A stretch of 64,000 nt of DNA from Thalassia testudinum (Eukaryota; Streptophyta; Magnoliopsida; Alismatales; Hydrocharitaceae). The stretch spans positions 133,912,501 to 133,976,500 of the forward strand of contig JAZHRO010000036.1 in the NCBI GenBank assembly GCA_037157565.1, written 5' to 3'. Position 1 is the stretch's first letter. Each line of letters begins with the position of its first letter. This document shows positions 23,932 through 34,652 of the stretch, one piece after another. The notes beneath the pieces are model-generated. The model was given only the letters and a program-made list of their open reading frames with translations, was not told where the DNA came from and did not search any database. The translations under genes were made by a program, and so were the position numbers.

Positions 23932-24391
23932 GTCCAAATAAACATCCCCTTGATGGATGCGATCCGCCACGTATCGACTTATGCACGATTCTTGAAAAAC
24001 GTGTGTACACCTCAGCGTAAGCAGCGAACCAAGTGTGGGAGTCCAATTGTACTATCAGAGCAAGCCAGCTCTGTAATCCTGAGTAAACTCCCACCCAAGA
24101 CAAAAGACCCAGGCACTCCCCTGATTTCATGTAAGATGAGTGAGACCCAGTTTGATAGAGCATTATTGGACCTAGGTGCCTCCATAAACTTGATACCCAC
24201 ATCCCTACTTAGCCATCTAGAAGAAGCTGAACTGAAATCGACAGAGGTGACATTGCAGCTAGCAGATCGATCTATCAAGTCACCTAAGGGAATTCTTGAG
24301 GATGTTATTATTAGGGTGTAGGATTTCTACTTCCTTGTAGATTTCATGTTTTAGATATGGATGCACCTGAAAACCCAAGGGATACACCAAT
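23932..24391 (+). pseudogene. pro: protease of element A, interrupted by copy b
   Basis: IPLMDAIRHVSTYARFLKNV and LSKLPPKTKDPGTPL lead to the retropepsin-like active site LLDLGASINLIPTS, with the catalytic Asp at 24169-24171. LQLADRSI follows. A stop at 24319 (likely CAG to TAG) and a one-base loss near 24350 break the frame. The second conserved protease block (PIILGRPFLA) is split by insertion b: TPI ends at 24391 and PIILGRPFLA continues at 29862 through the duplicated CCAAT. Confidence 0.85.
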
Positions 24392-25621
24392 TGTTGAACG
24401 TGTACGAACCTACGCTAACGTGTTCGATTTTGGAAAACCTGTCGTTGTAGTTCGAAAGCGAAGAATTCGTGTTCAACAAATAAAATTTATACCGAAATTA
24501 AAATTCCGGGTCGAACACAGGGAGGCAGACGTTTGATTTAAAAACTACGCGTTTCTTTTTATTTGTTACAGAATAATTCAATTTAGAACCATCTAATTAT
24601 TTACAATAAATAGAAGAGAGAGAGTAAGAGAGAAAGAGAATATAACACTGAGAAATCAAAATGAGATGTAGAATAAACAAGGAATTTTTGTATTGAAGAG
24701 ATTGTTCATTACAACTAGAAAGCATAAAATAATTACTCTAGAAAGCGATAAATTTACTCTAGAAAGAATTAAAAGAATGGAGAGAGAAATGTCCTCCTCG
24801 GCTTAAATCGCGTCCGCGCCTGCTACAACCCGCCCGCCTACGCGTGCGATCGCGCGTTACGCAGGGCATCCAATCGCACGTCGGCGCTATCGGGCGCTCG
24901 CGACCGCACGATCTCCATCCGACGCTCCACGCGCCTCAATTACCCACGCCTCCAATCCACTCGCCGCGGCTCGAACCCGCGCCCCGCGCTCGCGTAAGCG
25001 CCCTCGACCGCTGCGCTGCGGGGCGCGGATGGTCGAGCGCACGTTTTAAGCGCCAGGCGGCCATAGCCGTTGGATCTCCATCTGACGGTGGAGAGCGATC
25101 GGGTGGGGGCCTTCACAAAATGCCAGCGGCCATTTGGGAGGCTGAGATGGCACCACGTGGCGCCATCTTGGCCGTCCATCTTCTGGAAGTTGTAGATGGT
25201 GCCACGGATGTCAGATTGACTCAATTTTTTTGTCGTTGGGCTGCGATCGTTGATCCGAATTCATCTGTGCGGTCGGATTTGTCATTTGAAGTGTTGATTT
25301 ACACCATCCTGGCCCTTGATCTTCTAGGGTTCCCCGATCTCTATCTGATGCTACAGATGCCTTATTAGGGCGATCTTGGAGTCGTTGAACTCCAATCGTC
25401 GCCCTGATCATATCCATACGGTTGGATCTTTGATTCGAGGCCCTGATAAAATGTTTGCCCTGTCCAAGCACTTAAAAGGAGACAATTAACCTCCATTTTA
25501 TTCAAACTACTCTAAATGAGAGATGATGCAAGTTATGCAATATGTATATCATGAAATGCAATCCTATGCTTAAGAACATGCATAAATAGACATTTTAAGT
25601 AGTGTAAATGTGTTTACATCA
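24392..25621 (-). repeat. 3' LTR of copy b, with a 0.55-kb internal deletion
   Basis: It runs from TGTTGAACGTGTACG to TGTTTACATCA, 1230 bp. At 24801 the sequence jumps from CCTCCTCG to CTTAAATCGCG. In the partner LTR these are separated by 28490-29040, which holds the TATA box and the hairpin, so this LTR lacks its promoter. Confidence 0.88.
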
Positions 25622-27224
25622 TACCCCCATGCCTATCTTTTGCTAGTCCCTAGCAAAAACTATATGCTATTTATAAAAGAATTTGGTTAGATTATTTGGA
25701 CCTGAGTTATTTTCAATCATTAAGAAATTGTCTACTTAGGAACTAAACTTTCAAAGACACAACAGTACCCGGGTATCAGCCAAAATGCAGACCGCCTCAA
25801 GCCCTCGCCTTATTCAAAGAAAAAATTCTTTTTCTCTTTTTACTCTTTTCTATTTTTTTTTTTGAATTTTCAAATTTTAGGGTTTAAGAGTGACTTTCTA
25901 CGGCCATTCAACTCACCCAAGATTTGATGAGAACCCTAAGTTTTAAGCATCTTATTGTGATTGTGATAGACTCGTTGACCGGCAATTAGAACGGACTTCG
26001 GATTTCTACGCCTCTAAGTGACCTCAAAAAGAATTCTGCCTAAAGGTGTATCTTTACAACCGGTAGCTTTCTCCCTACTTTTATTTTTTAAATGGGGTCA
26101 ACACAAGGGTGAATCCAGTGTATATCTTCCCGATTTATTCTACTTCTCCACTTCTTCCTAAGTGTTTTGGGAATTTTTAGTGCATTTTCTGAGTTGGGTT
26201 CTGGACAACCGGTCGATGAGCTGTTACCACCGACAACTTGCCAGCCATACTCGTGCGGCGAAGTGTGGCTTATTTCTTTTTGTTCTTTTCTCCTTTTTGA
26301 TTTTTTTTTTTTTTAAGTAGGTGGCTTCCCTGGTCTAAGATTTACCTAAAGGCAGCAAAAAGAGAAAGGTCTAGTGACTGGGCTCTGGACAACCTACCTA
26401 TGGGCTATTACCCACGATAATTTGCCAGCCATATCACCCTAAAAGGTTCATTAGCTATCCAATTTCCGTAAAAATCGTCGAACAACGAGTCAGTGCAAAG
26501 AAAGTGTGTAGATGCTTAAGACTCGAAATTCCCTCAAATCAGAGGGCGGGTTGATAAGTCGTGTACTTATCACCCAAACTTATTTACTCCAATAAAAATA
26601 AAATTCAAGTTGGTGAGAACTCGAAAAACAAATCCACATTTTAGTGGATACACAGGCTGATTAAGTTCAACGACATGAAGGGTCTTTGTATTCAGATCTT
26701 AATATAGTTTTTCCTAAGATTGAAAATTTTCTTAAACCCAAATTCTCTTTCCTAATTTTGATTTTTTTTTAATCAAAATAAAACAAATCTACGGAGCTGA
26801 CGAATGAATTCAGAGATAAATATCCACCCCCATGCCTATCTAATGCAATGTCCTCATTATATTAAAAAGACATAAAATAGAGTGGAAAAGCGAAGAAAGC
26901 ACCTGAATTGCGTGAATATCAGGTCTGCTCCAAGATGAAAATGAAAAAGAACTGTATAAGTGCTGAGTTTAGTGCCTTCGCTAGGCACACTATACAAAGA
27001 AAAGAAATGAAGAATTCACAAGTGCAGGTCAGAATTATTATAAACAGAAGAATCCTCCGACCTATCAACAGCGGTCCACAGATGTGGACTAGATTGTGGT
27101 GCAGACCCATCCCCCATAATCGAGAATATCTTAGGTTCTGGATCGAAATTACCTAAAACCTAAAATCAGAATGCAAGTGGGGTCGGGCCTGCGATTTATG
27201 AGGATGCAACCCAAGACCAAAAAG
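25622..27224 (-). other. Polypurine tract and 3' non-coding region of copy b
   Basis: The tract reads on the plus strand TACCCCCATGCCTATC followed by TTTTGCTAGTCCC, directly next to the LTR. The rest is non-coding and follows copy a closely: paired 60-bp repeats (26193-26250, 26376-26432), T-rich runs, the hairpin box (26826-26859) and a short conserved frame MGLHHNLVHICG in element sense near 27110-26919. Confidence 0.7.
26826..26859 (-). promoter_or_regulatory. Internal hairpin plus polypurine box (copy b)
   Basis: On the minus strand AATGAGGACATTGCATTAG is followed by ATAGGCATGGGGGT, which shares its last 16 bases with the true polypurine tract. Confidence 0.65.
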
Positions 27225-28043
27225 TCAGGTTACAGAGAATTGAAGCTCAAAAGGATAATCGTTGAATGTGTGCTTGGGTTTGACATCCTCGAAACAAATG
27301 TCATAAGGGTTCTGATTTGATGGTTTCAGCTTAAAAGGAACCCTTCGACTCAATCTTCCATTTCCTCCAAAATTAACTTCCCAAATCAGAACTTCCCCGC
27401 TCCTATCCTCCTCATTAAGTGTATCAAATTCCAAGACCTCTTGTATATTCATCACCTCGTCTGGAATCTCCAAGTCTAAATGATGTGGCAGAATCAAAAT
27501 TGACTTGGGTCTAATTATCTCAGAATTAGAATCATCAATAAGCTCAACAGGGTGTAACTGATAATCGGGGCATTGAATTGATTCTTCCAGAAAATGCGAT
27601 TCTGGATCCGTAATGTGTGCCCTAATAAGATCAGTTTCCTCAGTTATTGGGCTATTAAATGATCTATCAGATTCCTCAGGCCCAATTGTCTAACAGAAAT
27701 CGTGTTCAGAAAACTCGCGTGAGACTTCGCAACTTGAATCTTCACCATCAGGATCCGTATCAATGTATGTCCCAAAATCAGTTGTCACTTTCTATTCCAA
27801 GGAGACATACGTTTCCTCGTAACCCGACTCAGGGATCTCAGGTGAAGAAATCAAATCATCCTTAATTGGTTGCTTTAATTCAATCTGGTTAGCCTCATAA
27901 CACTTGTCCCCCCCAACAGGTGCCTGAGCGGGTTCTATTATTAGCTTTCCTGAAGAGGGTTCATCCTGGGAATCTTTCCAAGATTGAATCAAAGCAACCA
28001 CGAATCTCATCCTCAATTTTGCTAATTTCCCAAGTAGAAACTC
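27225..28043 (-). pseudogene. Second half of the tyrosine-rich gene in copy b
   Basis: The frame continues from the fused primer site as NPGEFLLGKLAKLRMRFVVA, then the acidic half (SPEIPESGYEETYVSLE) and the end NPYDICFEDV. It has two amber stops (after YVSLE and within EHDFC-TIGPEE). The first half of the gene, including the shared amber codon and the ATG, is deleted. The residues before the first Met of this half are conserved in a, c and d, which argues that they are normally translated. Confidence 0.7.
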
Positions 28044-28073
28044 ACCCGGGTTCGATCCCCGGCAACGGCGCCA
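28044..28073 (-). promoter_or_regulatory. Primer-binding site of copy b, extended to 30 nt of tRNA-Asp
   Basis: The plus-strand sequence equals the 3' end of plant tRNA-Asp: acceptor stem, CCA and the whole T arm. A normal primer site covers about 18 nt (to position 59); here the match continues about 12 nt beyond position 58. No other primer site in the window does this. The far end (ACCCGGGTTC) coincides with the same 10 bases in the gene of copy a at 19691-19700, where the fusion occurred. Confidence 0.85.
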
Positions 28074-28076
28074 AAA

Positions 28077-29861
28077 TGTTGAACGTGTACGAACCTACGC
28101 TAACGTGTTCGATTTTGGAAAACCTGTCGTTGTAGTTCGAAAGCGAAGAATACGTGTTCAACAAATAAAATTTATACCGAAATTAAAATTCTGGGTCGAA
28201 CACAGGGAGGCAGACGTTTGATTTAAAAACTACGCGTTTCTTTTTATTTGTTACAGAATAATTCAATTTAGAACCATCTAATTATTTATAATAAATAGAA
28301 GAGAGAGAGAGAGTAAGAGAGAAAGAGAATATTACACTGAGAAATCAAAATGAGATGTAGAATAAACAAGGAATTTTTCTATTGAAGAGATTGTTCATTA
28401 CAACTAGAAAGCATAAAACAATTACTCTAGAAAGCGATAAATTTACTCTAAAAAGAATTAAAAGAATGGAGAGAGAAATGTCCTCCTCGACGATTGCTTG
28501 GAGGACGAGTAGATTAATTTAGAAAGCAGTAAATCTATACTAGAAAGCGGTAAAAAGAATAGGGAGAGAGAAATCCTCCTCGACGGTTGCTTGGAGGACG
28601 AGTTGGACGGGACGACGCCTAGACGAAGGAGAACGAAGCGGGACAAAGGAGGACGAAGCAGAAGAACGGGAACGAAGCAGCACGCCGTCGTCGTCGCGGG
28701 ATCCACTTCCGAAGGGGAACGAAAATTGGACTTTATCTCGCGAGAAGCATCCCGGGTGTGGGACAAGCTTCTCTTGAGATTTGGAGGGGTAGAGAGGAGA
28801 AAGAAGGGATGAGAATTTCGTATGGAGGGGGTCTCCTTTTATAGTTGCAAGGAGTGGGGGCAAAATGGACATTACATCTTCAAAATAATAAATAAGGGGT
28901 CTTTAGGGACGGATAAATCCGTCACTAAAGCCCCGACGTGGCCGTCGCCGCCGCGCCCACGCGCGCCTGCTCGGCTGCCTGCGTGCGTAACGCCTAGTTA
29001 CGTCCGCGAAGTCTCAGCCGTCCGATCGCGAGATCGGACGACTTAAATCGCGTCCGCGCCCGCCGCAACCCGCCCGCCTGCGCGTGCGATCGCGCGTTAC
29101 GCGGGGCGTCCAATCGCGCGTCGGCGCTATCGGGCGTCCGCGACCGCACGATCTCCATTCGACGCTCCACGCGCCTCAATTACTCGCACCTCCAATCCAC
29201 TCGCCGCGGCTCGAACCCGCGCCCCGCGCTCACGTAAGCGCGCTCGACCGCTACGCTGCGGGGCGCGGATGGTCGAGCGCACGTTTTAAGCGCCGGGCGG
29301 CCACAGCCGTTGGATCTCCATCTGACGGTGGAGAGCGATCGGGCGGGGGCCTTCACAAAATGCCAGCGGCCGTTTGGGCGGCTGAGATGGCGCCACGTGG
29401 CGCCATCTTGGCCGTCCATCTTCTGGAAGTTGTAGATGGTGCCACGGATGTCGGATTGACTCGATTTTTTTGTCGTTGGGCTGCGATCGTCGATCCGAAT
29501 TCATCCGTGCTGTCGGATTTGTCATTTGAAGTGCGGATTTACACCATCCTGGCCCTTGATCTTCTAGGGTTCCCCGGTATCTATCTGATGCTACGGATGC
29601 CTGATTAGGGCGACCTTGGAGTCGTTGAACTCCAATCGTCGCCCTGATCATATCCATACGGTTGGATCTTTGATCCGAGGCCCCAATAAAATGTTTTCCC
29701 TGTCCAAGCACATAAAGGGACACAATTAACCTCCATTTTATTCAAACTACTCTAAATGCGAGATGATGCATGTTATGCAATATTTATATCATGAAATGCA
29801 ATCCTATGCTTAAGAACATGCATAAATAGACATTTTAAGTAGTGTAAATGTGTTTACATCA
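28077..29861 (-). repeat. 5' LTR of copy b
   Basis: It is 1785 bp, from TGTTGAACGTGTACG to TGTTTACATCA. It has a TATA box (plus-strand CCTTTTATAG, near 28835), the hairpin at 28902-28929 and very CG-rich sequence at 28930-29300. Confidence 0.9.
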
Positions 29862-30478
29862 CCAATCATACTAGGGAGACCTTTTCTGGCCACTGTAAGG
29901 GCCAACATAAGTTGTGAAGAGGCCAAATAGAGCTGAAATTTGGGAATCAGACTCTCAAAATTGATATCTTTATGGCCTAGCAAGGGATTAATTACGGTGT
30001 CATTGAATAAATTTGTGAAGTCAGAGCTGTGGTTGATGAACCACAAATTGAGGACAACATGATTATCCCTCATCAACCACAAGAAAATCTTAAACCGCAA
30101 TTAGAGGAGTCAGAACTTGAGGTAGACAGACCTATAACTCCTACCCTTGTACCCTACACTCACTCTGAACCACCCGTTGCTGCTGATAACCCCATTCTCG
30201 AACTCAAACCCCTTCCCGATCATTTGAAATATGTCTTTTTGGGTTCCAATCAGATGCTTCCTACGATTATAAACTCCAAACTCACACCTTCTCAGGAATC
30301 CCATCTGATTGCTGTTCTCCAGCAACATCGCAGAGCCATTGGTTGGACTCTCGATGATTTGACTGGAATAAGTCCCTCTTATTGCACACACCACATCTAT
30401 TCTGAAGAGGGTGCACGACCTTCACGTGAGATGCAGAGACGTTTGAGTCCCAATTTGTAGGAGGTTGTGAACAAGTAG
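29862..30478 (+). pseudogene. pol: end of protease and linker to reverse transcriptase, element A
   Basis: PIILGRPFLATVRANIS completes the protease. A frame with IELKFGNQTLKIDIF leads into the linker (VDEPQIEDNMIIPHQPQ) and the start of the reverse transcriptase region: LKPLPDHLKYVFLG, IINSKLTPSQESHLIAVL and GWTLDDLTGISPSYCTHHI (30195-30400). Two stops occur near 29990 and 30025, after which the frame is open from 30029 to 30460. Confidence 0.85.
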
Positions 30479-31300
30479 ATCATTAAGTGGTTAGATGCAG
30501 GGATCATCTACCCGATCTCCGACAGTCGTTGGGTGAGCCCAATCCAGGTTGTGCCTAAGAAGGCAGGGCTCACCACTATCATGACTGAAACCGGAGAAGT
30601 CATACCTACCCGAATAGCCAACTCGTGGAGAGTCTGCATAGATTACCGAGGACTCAATTCCTCCACGAAGAAGGATCATTTTGCCCCTACCGTTCATTGA
30701 TCAGATTCTTGATAAATTAACAGGAAATAGATTCTTCTGCTTTCTTGACAGGTAGTCCGATTATAACCAAGTGGCGATTCATCCAGAGAACCAAGAAAAG
30801 ACCACATTCACCTGCCCCTTCGGGACAGACGCATTCCGAAGGATGCCTTTCGGTCTCTGTAATGCACCCGTGACTTTTCAGCGGTGCATGCTTGCCATAT
30901 TCTTTGATATGGTAGGTGATTATCTGGAAGTCTTCATGGATGACTTCTTAGTTTTTGGGGCATCATTTGACGATTGCCTCCAGCACTTGGTTCACATACT
31001 CAGGCATTGCATTGATGTAAATCTGGTTCTTTCCTAGGAAAAGAGCCACTTTATGGTGCCTGAGGGGATCGTCCTGGGACACTTAATTTCTGAGAGAGGC
31101 ATCCAGGTGGATCGAGCCAAGGTTAATCTAATTTCTAGACCTCCTATGCCTAGCTCGATCAGGGACATCCGATCTTTTCTGGGGCATGTCAGTTTTTACC
31201 ATCGTTTCATCCCTGATTTCTCGAAAGTCGCGTGCCCCTTGAGTACTCTTCTCTCCAAGGATGTCCCCTTTGAGATTTCTAAGGAATGCACTCAAGCTTT
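30479..31300 (+). pseudogene. pol: reverse transcriptase of element A
   Basis: The blocks follow the Ty3/gypsy order: WLDAGIIYPISDSRWVSPIQ, SWRVCIDYRGLNSSTKKDHF, SDYNQVAIHPENQEKTTFTC, FGTDAFRRMPFGLCNAPVTF and the catalytic VFMDDFLVFG with MDD at 30936-30944, then GHLISERGIQVDRAKV. The enzyme would copy element RNA into DNA. It is dead: the frame shifts near 30682, and TAG stops lie near 30458, 30476, 30753 and 31035, most at positions where Gln is expected. Confidence 0.92.
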
Positions 31301-31735
31301 TGAGACCCTTAGTGATCGAGTCACCCATGCCCCGATCCTACAGTCCCCTGATTGTTCTCAACCCTTTGAGATCATGTGCGATGCATCTGACTTCGCTGTA
31401 GGAGCGGTTCTTGGGCAGAAGATTGACGGGAAACCCGTGGTCATTTACTATGCTAGCAAGACACTTGACGAGGCTCAGCGTAACTACATGGTTACAGAGA
31501 AAGAGCTGCTAGCCGTAGTATTTACCCTTGAAAAATCATATCTTATCTCCTAGGTTCCCACATCATAATCTACTCGGATCACACAGCTGTGAGGCATCTC
31601 CTTGCAAAGAAGGATGAGAAGCCTCGATTAATCTGATGGATCTTGCTGTTGCAAGAATTTGACCTAGAGATTCGCGACAAGGCGGGAAGACAGAACATGG
31701 TAGCTGACCACTTGTCTCTCCTTCCTTCTGAGATC
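31301..31735 (+). pseudogene. pol: RNase H of element A
   Basis: FEIMCDASDFAVGAVLGQ (first catalytic Asp of the RNase H fold), YYASKTLDEAQRNYMVTEKE (catalytic Glu region), IIYSDHTAVRHLL and NMVADHLSLL appear in order. The frame shifts near 31550 and a TGA (from CGA) lies near 31634. The domain removes RNA from the RNA-DNA hybrid in active relatives. Confidence 0.88.
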
Positions 31736-33071
31736 ATTGACCCTTTTGGACCCATCACGAAGCATTTTCTTGATGAGCACCTCTTGACTATTGGTACCAG
31801 GCTTCCATGATTTGCTGATATAGTAAACTATTTGGCATCACACCAGATCCCGTCTGATTGGCCGAAGGCCAAGAAAAAAAAGTTGTGCTCCGATGCCAAG
31901 TACTACATCTGGGAAGACCCGTACCTATTCCGCATAGGTGCTGACCAAATCATCCGACGATGTGTCCCGGAGGGTGAAATCATTGACATTCTCTCTTCTT
32001 ACCATGACTAGGCATGTGGTGGCCATTTTTCTGGGCATAAAATCGCATAAAAAATCCTCCAGTGTGGCTTTTACTGGCCCACTATCTTCAAGGGTGTATA
32101 CAATCACTGTAAGGCATGTAGTCATTGCCAAACTTTGGGCAACATGAGCCATCACGATATGATGCCTTTACAGTCGATTCTCGTATGCGAGATTTTTGAT
32201 ATTTGGGGGATTGATTTTATGGGCCCCTTTCCTATCTCGGATGGCTTTGAGTACATTTTACTCGCTGTTGACTACGTGTCTAAATGGATCGAAGCCATTC
32301 CGACCCGAACCAGTGATCATAAGATCGTCATCAAATTCATTCATCAGAATATCTTCGCACGATTTAGGATTTCGCAAGCAACCATTTCTGATGGAGGGAC
32401 CCATTTCACCAATGCTCAGTTCAGTTCACTGATGACCAAATATGGGGTGTCACACCGAATCTCTACTCCTTATCACCCCCAGACTAATGGTCTAGCTGAG
32501 ATATCAAATCGGGAGATCAAGAAAATCCTGCAGGTTACTGTTCAACCTGACAGGAAGGACTGGTCATCTCGACTTCTGGAAGCTTTGTGGGCTTATAGGA
32601 CTGCCCACAAGACCCAATTAGACGTGTCTCCTTTTAGACTGGTGTACGGGAAGGCATGTCACCTTCCCGTTGAACTGGAACACAAAGCCTATTGGGCAGT
32701 ACAGAACTGCAACCTAGATCTTTCTAAGGCTGTAACCCACAAAAAGCTTCAGATAAGCGAGATTGATGAATTACGCCTTGATGTATGAGAACTCGTGAAT
32801 ATACAAAGAGCGGGTTAAAGCCTTTCATGACAAGCACATATCTAGAAAGATCTTCCACCTTGGTCAGAAGGTCCTACTCTTCGATGCCCGACTCAAACTC
32901 TTCCCTGGGAAACTACGATCCAAGTGGGTCAGACCATATCTTGTTAGACAAACTTTTGGAAATGGAACCGTCAAGATTAGTCCACTCAGCCACGATTTCG
33001 AACCTTTCGTCGTGAACGGTCAGAGACTCAAACCGTTCATTGATGTAACCATTACAGATTTGGCTGAGTAA
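31736..33071 (+). pseudogene. pol: integrase of element A
   Basis: The zinc-binding H2C2 region (GGHFSGHK, then HCKACSHC) lies at 32010-32130. The catalytic core has [16 protein letters not shown] and [18 protein letters not shown]; the frame from 32135 to 32788 is open. The C-terminal part ([13 protein letters not shown], then [20 protein letters not shown] and [10 protein letters not shown]) continues after a frame change near 32785 to the stop at 33071. Stops near 31810, 32010 and 32048 inactivate it. It is about 90% similar by eye to the intact integrase of E. Confidence 0.92.
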
Positions 33072-33345
33072 TCATTTATCCTCCATTTTCCCTGAGCTTA
33101 TTGCGCCCAGCCAATGGCGTAAAACTCAACGCTTAATGGGAGGCAGTCCCTCATTCTTTTTGAAAAACCAAAATCTTTTCTGACATTTCTTTGCACTTTA
33201 GGTTCATTCCTTAAGACAGTCAACTTCACCTCAGGTACTCGTACCTGAGATTAGAAATCATCTGCAACAGTCACCTCGACCCATCCACTCACCTAAATAT
33301 CTGTCTTAATGCTTGAACCTGACTAAATAAAAACCCACCTAATGT

Positions 33346-33383
33346 ACAATGAGGACATTGCAAACCTTAGGCATGGGGGGGTA
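33346..33383 (+). promoter_or_regulatory. Internal hairpin plus polypurine box (element A)
   Basis: ACAATGAGGACATTGCA is followed by CCTTAGGCATGGGGGGG. It lies 1.27 kb before the true tract at 34624-34652, with which it shares TAGGCATGGGGG. Confidence 0.7.
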
Positions 33384-34060
33384 TGAAAGTGCAATGAAGT
33401 GACATAACAAGAAAAGGTTTCAACAAAAAAATCTGCATATAAAAAAAAAGGGAGGAGGGGAGAAATTTTGTGGACTTTACAAAAGGAGGAGAAAAAGAGC
33501 TAAATGCTAAAAAGGAGCACAAAATGAAAAAGAAAAGGGATAGTCATTAGTAGGAAATTAATGAATTAACCAAAGTTCTAGACCACATTAAAGAAAAGTA
33601 AAGTGAAAGTGCTAAAGAAACACAAAAAGATTAGTAAGAATGCTAACCTTAGGCCTTCTTAGTTAGATTCTTAGTACCCGTTAAGATCTGGATATTCCTC
33701 AAGAGGTTGGAGAAAATGAAAAGCTTAAGTATTAGGTCCAAGGATTAGGGAGTATTCGACCTCGTTAATTGACCTTCACTTTACGAGACTCAGTAACCTA
33801 AGCACCTAAAATTCACACACACAGTCTGGTTCAGCGAAAATAAATATCAAAATCACGTAGAGGCATTTCAAATATTCTGAAAATGTCACCTAGATTAGGA
33901 GCAGCCGATCAACACAAGTTGATTTGGACGAGTTCCTGGCGCGGAGAGGTGGGAAATTCCCTTCGAGGATGCGTAACAACATATCATCTCCTCGGTGCTT
34001 GTCTCCTAGGATATTTACATATCCTACTGGGGGGCTTGTAAGCACTCTGCTGGTTCAGAT

Positions 34061-34207
34061 TCCATGGATGGAATTATCACGAAGTGTCAATTGCCAGGGT
34101 ATGAATTCGACCATGGAACACCATGGATGGGATTATCTCGAAATCTCGAAAGCCAGGGTTCTGGGGGTTACCATGGGCGGTATTATCTCGAAGCATCGAT
34201 TGCCAGG
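34061..34207 (+). repeat. Three 38-bp repeats in the 3' region of A
   Basis: The units 34061-34098, 34120-34157 and 34170-34207 are each 38 bp, beginning CCATGG and ending GCCAGGG with ATTATCTCGAA in the middle. Three equivalent units lie in E (61534-61570, 61583-61620, 61642-61679, minus). The spacers differ. Confidence 0.8.
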
Positions 34208-34623
34208 GACCTTTGAGGATTGATGATGGGGACGAGGAATCCGATACAGACCAGGTTGTGAAGCCAATCCTAAGCTAAAATTAAAAAGAAAGAGAGAGAA
34301 AACTCTCCAAACAAATAAACCTTCTATCTCTCTCTTACAAAATGCACTGCAGACAGAACCAAGGCAAAAAATATCTCAAGCACGGGTTTTTTAACCACGG
34401 AGTCCAATAAACCTTAGGATAGTTCCTGAGGGCCCTAAAAACCTTTGCTAAAGACTGAGGCCAAAGCTAGACAGATCTGGATCTTTGTTGGTACTAGAGT
34501 ACCTTTTAGACCCATGATTGACATTCTGACCTAATCAAAGGGAGTAGAGAAAAAACACTTATCAAATTTGATGAAAGGAATTCATGGTCTAGAATAGAGG
34601 TTAAAACCTTAAAATTTTGCTAA

Positions 34624-34652
34624 GGGACTAGCAAAAGCTAGGCATGGGGGTA
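34624..34652 (+). promoter_or_regulatory. Polypurine tract of element A
   Basis: GGGACTAGCAAAAGCTAGG and CATGGGGGTA end directly at the TG of the 3' LTR. Confidence 0.88.

Larger units (their letters stand above)
24392..29861 (-). mobile_element. Copy b: deletion derivative of the non-autonomous family
   Basis: It is inserted antisense in the protease of A with an exact target duplication CCAAT (24387-24391 and 29862-29866). The 5' LTR is 28077-29861, the 3' LTR 24392-25621. Where aligned, the LTRs are nearly identical, so this is a recent insertion. Compared with a, the internal region lacks the leader, intron and first half of the gene: the primer site joins directly to the middle of the gene. 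The 3' LTR also lacks about 555 bp. Confidence 0.92.
33072..34623 (+). other. 3' non-coding region of element A
   Basis: No envelope-like gene is visible in this 1.55 kb. It holds the hairpin box (33346-33383), A/G-rich sequence around 33440-33540, three 38-bp repeats (34061-34207) and the polypurine tract. Element E has the same arrangement. Confidence 0.7.

Noticed and set aside
24844..25368. A 174-codon frame in the LTR of b (a similar one at 29084-29608)
   Set aside because: It lies on the strand opposite the element transcript in a CG-rich LTR, and the copies are too recent for its conservation to mean anything.
28044..28073. A tRNA-Asp gene
   Set aside because: Only the T arm, acceptor 3' strand and CCA are present; anticodon and D arms are missing, and the segment joins the LTR as a primer site.
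33072..34623. A third gene after integrase in element A
   Set aside because: Frames are under 100 codons, not shared with the same region of E, and interrupted by the 38-bp repeats.
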